Source: Thiodiazotropha sp040507035 (GTDB taxonomy: Bacteria > Pseudomonadota > Gammaproteobacteria > Chromatiales > Chromatiaceae). Taken from it: a stretch of 64,000 nucleotides of DNA. The notes under the pieces were generated by a model. It searched no databases. It had not been told where the DNA came from and worked only from the letters and a program-made list of their open reading frames with translations. The stretch lies in NCBI GenBank assembly GCA_040507035.1, contig JBEVVR010000065.1, positions 9,013 to 73,012 on the forward strand, written 5' to 3'. Shown here piece after piece: positions 60,928 through 64,000 of this stretch (its first letter is position 1; the number at the start of each line of letters is the position of its first letter). Both the position numbers and the translations under genes were made by a program.

Positions 60928-61361
60928 GCTTCACCATTTCTGTAGATTTCATCCGCACGTTTACAGAATGCATCCACCAGGGTGTTGGCAACCTGGCTGA
61001 ATACACGCCCGAATGCAGCATCGATCATTTTCCCGGCAAATTCGAACTCCAACTGCAGCTCCACCTTGCAGGCCCCGGGCTTTAGTTCGGTAAACTGCCA
61101 GGCGCCATGCAATTTACGAAACGGCCCTTGCAACAACTCGATATCCATGCGCTCGTTCTTGCGCAGATGGTTACAGGTGGCAAACCGCTGTCGAATACCG
61201 ATCCTCGAGACCTCGAGTTCACCGCACAATTTCTCCTCTGTACGTGAGATCAAACGACTGTCACTGCACCAGGGGAGAAAATCGGGATAGGTCTCGAAGT
61301 CGCAGACCAGCTCATACATCTGTTGCGCCGAATGGAGTACCAGGGCGCTCTTGCTGACAAT
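60924..61361 (-). CDS. ratA: RatA-like START-domain protein (ubiquinone-binding family)
   Basis: A polyketide-cyclase/START-fold protein like E. coli RatA and the coenzyme Q-binding COQ10 proteins. I chose the GTG at 61361, giving 145 residues that begin VPIVSKSALV (read with Met), the family start; the frame is open 27 codons further, but those overlap the transporter stop. YELVCDFETYPDFLPWC near 16-32 is the family motif. Function as a toxin or as a quinone chaperone is disputed. It is upstream of rnfH in the same unit. Confidence 0.9.
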   Translation of the reverse strand: MVSKSALVLHSAQQMYELVCDFETYPDFLPWCSDSRLISRTEEKLCGELEVSRIGIRQRFATCNHLRKNERMDIELLQGPFRKLHGAWQFTELKPGACKVELQLEFEFAGKMIDAAFGRVFSQVANTLVDAFCKRADEIYRNGEA

Positions 61362-61369
61362 CGGCACCT

Positions 61370-62770
61370 TCAGAGAATTCCTATGGCGTTGAGAAAGACC
61401 GCAATCACCGCCAAGGGTGAAACGTAACGAATGAGATTCCACCAGATGCGATAGCCGAGTGGTCGCATCGCAAACTCGTCCGCGCTGGACTGCCTCTTCA
61501 TCAACCAGCCGCTGAATATGGCGATCAACAGACCGCCCAACGGTAACATGATATTGGCGGTAAGGTAATCGAGCAGATCAAAGAAGGTCTTTTCAAAGAC
61601 TTTAACCTCTGACCATATATTGAACGAGAAGACCGTTCCAAGACCTAAAATCCAGGTTATCACTCCCAGCCAGACCGCCGCCCTGATGCGGGTCATATTG
61701 CGATTTTCCACCAGCCATGCCACAGCGGGCTCAATCAGCGAGATGGCCGAACTCCAGGCGGCAAACACAAGCAGTATAAAAAACAGGGTGCCAAAAAAGT
61801 GGCCGCCAGGCATGGCGCCAAAGGCGATGGGAAGTGTCTGAAAGATCAAACCGGGTCCGGCACCCGGCTCCAGGCCATTGGCGAATACAATCGGGAATAT
61901 GGCCATCCCGGCGACCAGGGCGACCAGGGTATCGAGCAGGGCGATCAATACTGCGGAGCCTGCAATCGAGGACTGTTTCGGCATATAGGAGCCATACACC
62001 ATGATCGCCCCCATACCCAGGCTGAGGGTAAAGAAGGCATGGCCCATGGCGACCAGCAGGGGGGCACCACTCACCTCGCACTGTTCCAAGCCGTCCACCA
62101 CCTCACAAGTGTGTATCAATTTATAGAAATCGGGGGTGAAAAGAAATTCGATACCCTGGGCAAAAAAGCCTGTATTCATGGCATAGCCGACCAGCACAAC
62201 CAGAAGGATGAAGAGTGCCGGCATGAGGTAGGTCACCGCCTTCTCCAGACCCGCCTTGACCCCTTTTGCGACCACGAACATGGTCATCAGCATGAACATC
62301 GTATGCCAGGCCATGAGCCGCTCGGGATCCCCTACCAGGCCGTTGAACAGCGCTTGAACGCCCCCCGCGTCGACACCGCTGAACTCACCACCCACTGCCC
62401 TCACCACGTAGGCCAAAGCCCATCCCGCTATTACACTGTAATAGGAAAGGATCAGAAAACCGGCAAGGACACCGCTCCAACCGACCACGGACCACAACTT
62501 GTTGGCTCCCTCCTCCTGACTGAGGGCGGTCATGGTGTTGATAGGACTCTGCCTGCCCCGTCGACCCAGCATGATCTCCGCCATCATGATGGGGATGCCG
62601 ACAATGGCGATACAGAGCAGATAGAAAAGTACAAAGGCACCACCACCGTTCTCGCCCGTTATATAGGGGAACTTCCAGACATTACCCAGGCCCACCGCCG
62701 AGCCGGTTGCGGCGAGAATGAATATCAGCCTTGAGGACCATTGACCATGGATCGATTGTCTTTCAGCCAT
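61370..62770 (-). CDS. Sodium-dependent transporter of the NSS/SNF family
   Basis: A sodium-coupled symporter with the LeuT fold, probably for an amino acid or related solute. The 466 residues have about 12 membrane segments; the first carries the sodium and substrate site ATGSAVGLGNVWKFPY near 20-35, and NGGGAFVLFYL follows near 40-50. The substrate cannot be named. It lies upstream of ratA, separated by eight bases, and is unusual in this otherwise conserved smpB-ratA-rnfH-bamE region. Confidence 0.92.
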   Translation of the reverse strand: MAERQSIHGQWSSRLIFILAATGSAVGLGNVWKFPYITGENGGGAFVLFYLLCIAIVGIPIMMAEIMLGRRGRQSPINTMTALSQEEGANKLWSVVGWSGVLAGFLILSYYSVIAGWALAYVVRAVGGEFSGVDAGGVQALFNGLVGDPERLMAWHTMFMLMTMFVVAKGVKAGLEKAVTYLMPALFILLVVLVGYAMNTGFFAQGIEFLFTPDFYKLIHTCEVVDGLEQCEVSGAPLLVAMGHAFFTLSLGMGAIMVYGSYMPKQSSIAGSAVLIALLDTLVALVAGMAIFPIVFANGLEPGAGPGLIFQTLPIAFGAMPGGHFFGTLFFILLVFAAWSSAISLIEPAVAWLVENRNMTRIRAAVWLGVITWILGLGTVFSFNIWSEVKVFEKTFFDLLDYLTANIMLPLGGLLIAIFSGWLMKRQSSADEFAMRPLGYRIWWNLIRYVSPLAVIAVFLNAIGIL

Positions 62771-62907
62771 GAAACCCGCCTTCGTGTTCGATGAATTGCC
62801 TGCTCAACACCATGCCATAGGCATGAAACTGCTACATTTTCCGTAAAATAGCCTCGTTAAACAAGCCACCTCTGGTGAGAACCTCCCTTGGCGATTAGAA
62901 TGGCCGG

Positions 62908-63387
62908 ATGGCCAAAAAATCAAAAAAGAAAAACGCCGGCGGCGCCACGATCGCCCTGAACAAAAAAGCCGGACACGACTTTTTCATCGAAGAGCGCTAC
63001 GAGGCGGGCATCGCCCTGCAGGGCTGGGAGGTGAAGAGCCTGCGGGAGGGCCGGGTGCAGATAAAAGAGAGCTACATCACCCTCAAGGAGGGCGAGGCCT
63101 TCCTCTTCGGCGCCCACATCGTGCCCCTGAGCACCGCATCCACCCATATCCATCCCGACCCCACCCGCACCCGCAAGCTGCTGCTGCATCGCAGCGAACT
63201 CAACAAGCTGATCGGCCTGGTGGAGCGCAAGGGTTACACATTGGTGCCCACCGCCATGTATTGGAAAAAGGGCCTGGCCAAGGTGGAGATCGGGCTGGCC
63301 AAGGGCAAGAAACAGCACGACAAGCGCGCCAGCGACAAGGATCGTGACTGGAAACGGGAGAAGGAGCGGCTGTTCAAGAAGGGTTAG
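62908..63387 (+). CDS. smpB: SsrA-binding protein SmpB
   Basis: Binds tmRNA and brings it to stalled ribosomes. The 159 residues have NKKAGHDFFIEERYEAGIAL in part near 18-37, GWEVKSLREGRVQIKESY near 39-56, a metal-independent OB-barrel, and the basic C-terminal helix KKQHDKRASDKDRDWKREKERL near 135-155. It lies 248 bases upstream of its partner ssrA, with a MITE-like repeat between. Confidence 0.97.
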   Translation: MAKKSKKKNAGGATIALNKKAGHDFFIEERYEAGIALQGWEVKSLREGRVQIKESYITLKEGEAFLFGAHIVPLSTASTHIHPDPTRTRKLLLHRSELNKLIGLVERKGYTLVPTAMYWKKGLAKVEIGLAKGKKQHDKRASDKDRDWKREKERLFKKG

Positions 63388-63417
63388 TCAGGGTCTATCC
63401 AGAATTGGCTTCAAATC

Positions 63418-63540
63418 TACCCCTCGGCGCCTGACGGTTATCTTTCTCCGACGCCCCAACAGCACATCCCTGTGCTGACGGGGCTTGCGCGGCATCCATG
63501 CCGCTTCTACGAAAGACAACCGTCAGGCGCCTACCAACGT
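63418..63540. mobile_element. MITE-like palindromic element, copy 2
   Basis: Core 63426-63531 is exactly 106 bases like copy 1 (20945-21068) but inverted, with 21-base terminal repeats differing at one base. The hairpins are GCGGCATCCATGCCGC at 63490-63505-like and GCCCC...CAGCA...TGCTG...GGGGC near 63453-63484. Relative to copy 1 the second stem has a T-A to C-G exchange that keeps pairing. It lies between smpB and ssrA. Confidence 0.8.
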
Positions 63541-63584
63541 TCAAGTGGTTTCTGATTGGACACTAGTCAGCTTAGATACCCCAT

Positions 63585-63614
63585 TTGTCTGGGAACCTAC
63601 CCATCCCTTATAAT
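63585..63614 (+). promoter_or_regulatory. Promoter of ssrA
   Basis: TTGTCT at 63585-63590 and TATAAT at 63609-63614 are separated by 18 bases and lie 20 bases before the mature tmRNA. The short leader would be removed by RNase P. Confidence 0.7.
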
Positions 63615-63634
63615 GTCTATTCACTTAACCGTAT

Positions 63635-64000
63635 GGGGGCGACGTAGGCTTCGACGGGGGTTACAAAACCTAAAGTGCATGCCGAGGCGCAGAGTACCTC
63701 GTAAATCCAGCTGCAAACTTATAGTTGCCAACGACGACAACTACGCACTCGCTGCTTAATACCCAGTAGGGTGCCGTCTGACTGGAGCCGTGCCTATGCG
63801 TCCAGCTTTTCAGGCGTCATATCTCATGGGATCGCATTGAAGCTCGACCGGGGCGGAGATGTTAAAACCTTACCGGTATCGCTTGTCACATACCCTGCTC
63901 GTCGGGTAGTGACCGGTTAAACACAATAGACAGGGCTAAGCATGTAGAGCTATGGGCAGAGGACTCGCGGACGGCGGTTCAAATCCGCCCGCCTCCACCA
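63635..64000 (+). ncRNA. ssrA: tmRNA (SsrA)
   Basis: Rescues stalled ribosomes by acting as tRNA and mRNA. It begins GGGGGCGACG and ends with the tRNA-like CGCCTCCACCA exactly at the window edge; the acceptor pairs GGGGGCG with CGCCTCC. The 3' half has GGCGGTTCAAATCCGCC as T arm. The tag reading frame is 63727-63759. The 366-base length and the pseudoknot-rich middle are normal for a one-piece proteobacterial tmRNA. Confidence 0.97.
63727..63759 (+). other. tmRNA tag reading frame, ANDDNYALAA
   Basis: GCC AAC GAC GAC AAC TAC GCA CTC GCT GCT TAA encodes ANDDNYALAA within tmRNA. It differs from the E. coli tag ANDENYALAA by Asp for Glu at position 4 and keeps the ALAA degradation signal. Confidence 0.95.

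Noticed and set aside
63556..63759. 67-codon coding frame at the start of tmRNA
   Set aside because: The frame runs through the tmRNA 5' domain; only its last ten codons, the tag, are translated.
1..64000. CRISPR arrays, IS elements, prophage or toxin-antitoxin modules
   Set aside because: No regularly spaced repeats, transposase or integrase frames, or phage genes were seen; ratA is named after a toxin but lies in its housekeeping context.

Overview
The window is 64 kb of a gammaproteobacterial chromosome and consists almost entirely of conserved housekeeping and central-metabolism genes. The gene orders lapA-lapB-pyrF and ssrA-smpB-ratA-rnfH-bamE-recN-nadK-grpE, the nrdR-ribD-ribE-ribBA-ribH-nusB-thiL-pgpA cluster, FolE2 and an XrtA-type polysaccharide chain-length protein together suggest a Chromatiales-like organism. 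A sulfur oxidiser or symbiont relative is possible, but that placement is inference from gene content, not a phylogeny.

Layout. 1-1.3 kb: end of an unidentified gene and two small membrane proteins. 1.7-5.4 kb: oxidative pentose phosphate operon zwf-pgl-gnd (minus strand) with a palindromic operator candidate upstream. 5.8-12.2 kb: a NYN nuclease fused to a cold-shock domain, a Nudix hydrolase, ppx, an SCO copper protein, an unknown periplasmic protein and parE. 12.4-14.8 kb: xseB-ispA and folE2, the latter flanked by GC-rich palindromic repeats. 15-22.7 kb: riboflavin and thiamine cofactor cluster, interrupted by a spondin-domain gene and by a MITE-like repeat. 22.8-30.3 kb: glyA, an orphan Wzz-type gene beside a 570-bp gene-free stretch, and purL. 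30.3-30.6 kb: a short unannotated transcript candidate with a 40-codon membrane ORF and a strong terminator. 30.7-40.9 kb: a glycogen and starch island (malQ, GH57, glgC, glgB, pgi, glgA). 40.9-45.7 kb: pcnB-folK-dNK-panB-panC-panD. Then tRNA-Glu with its own promoter and terminator, galU, pyrF, lapB and lapA. 49.5-57 kb: a heat-shock operon hrcA-grpE-dnaK-dnaJ (CIRCE operator plus a sigma32-like promoter), followed by dapB, a lipoprotein and an isolated fliK-like gene. 57-64 kb: nadK-recN, fur, bamE, rnfH, ratA, an NSS-family transporter, smpB and tmRNA.

How it works together. Glucose-6-phosphate is the shared node: Pgi and Zwf use it directly, while GlgC, GlgA, GlgB, MalQ and the GH57 enzyme build and remodel alpha-glucan from glucose-1-phosphate, which GalU also uses. 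SmpB and tmRNA (tag ANDDNYALAA) sit together for ribosome rescue. No phage, IS element, CRISPR array or rRNA operon was seen. The most unusual items are non-coding: two copies of a ~123-bp MITE with covarying hairpins, GC-rich palindromes around folE2, and the terminated small transcript near 30.4 kb.
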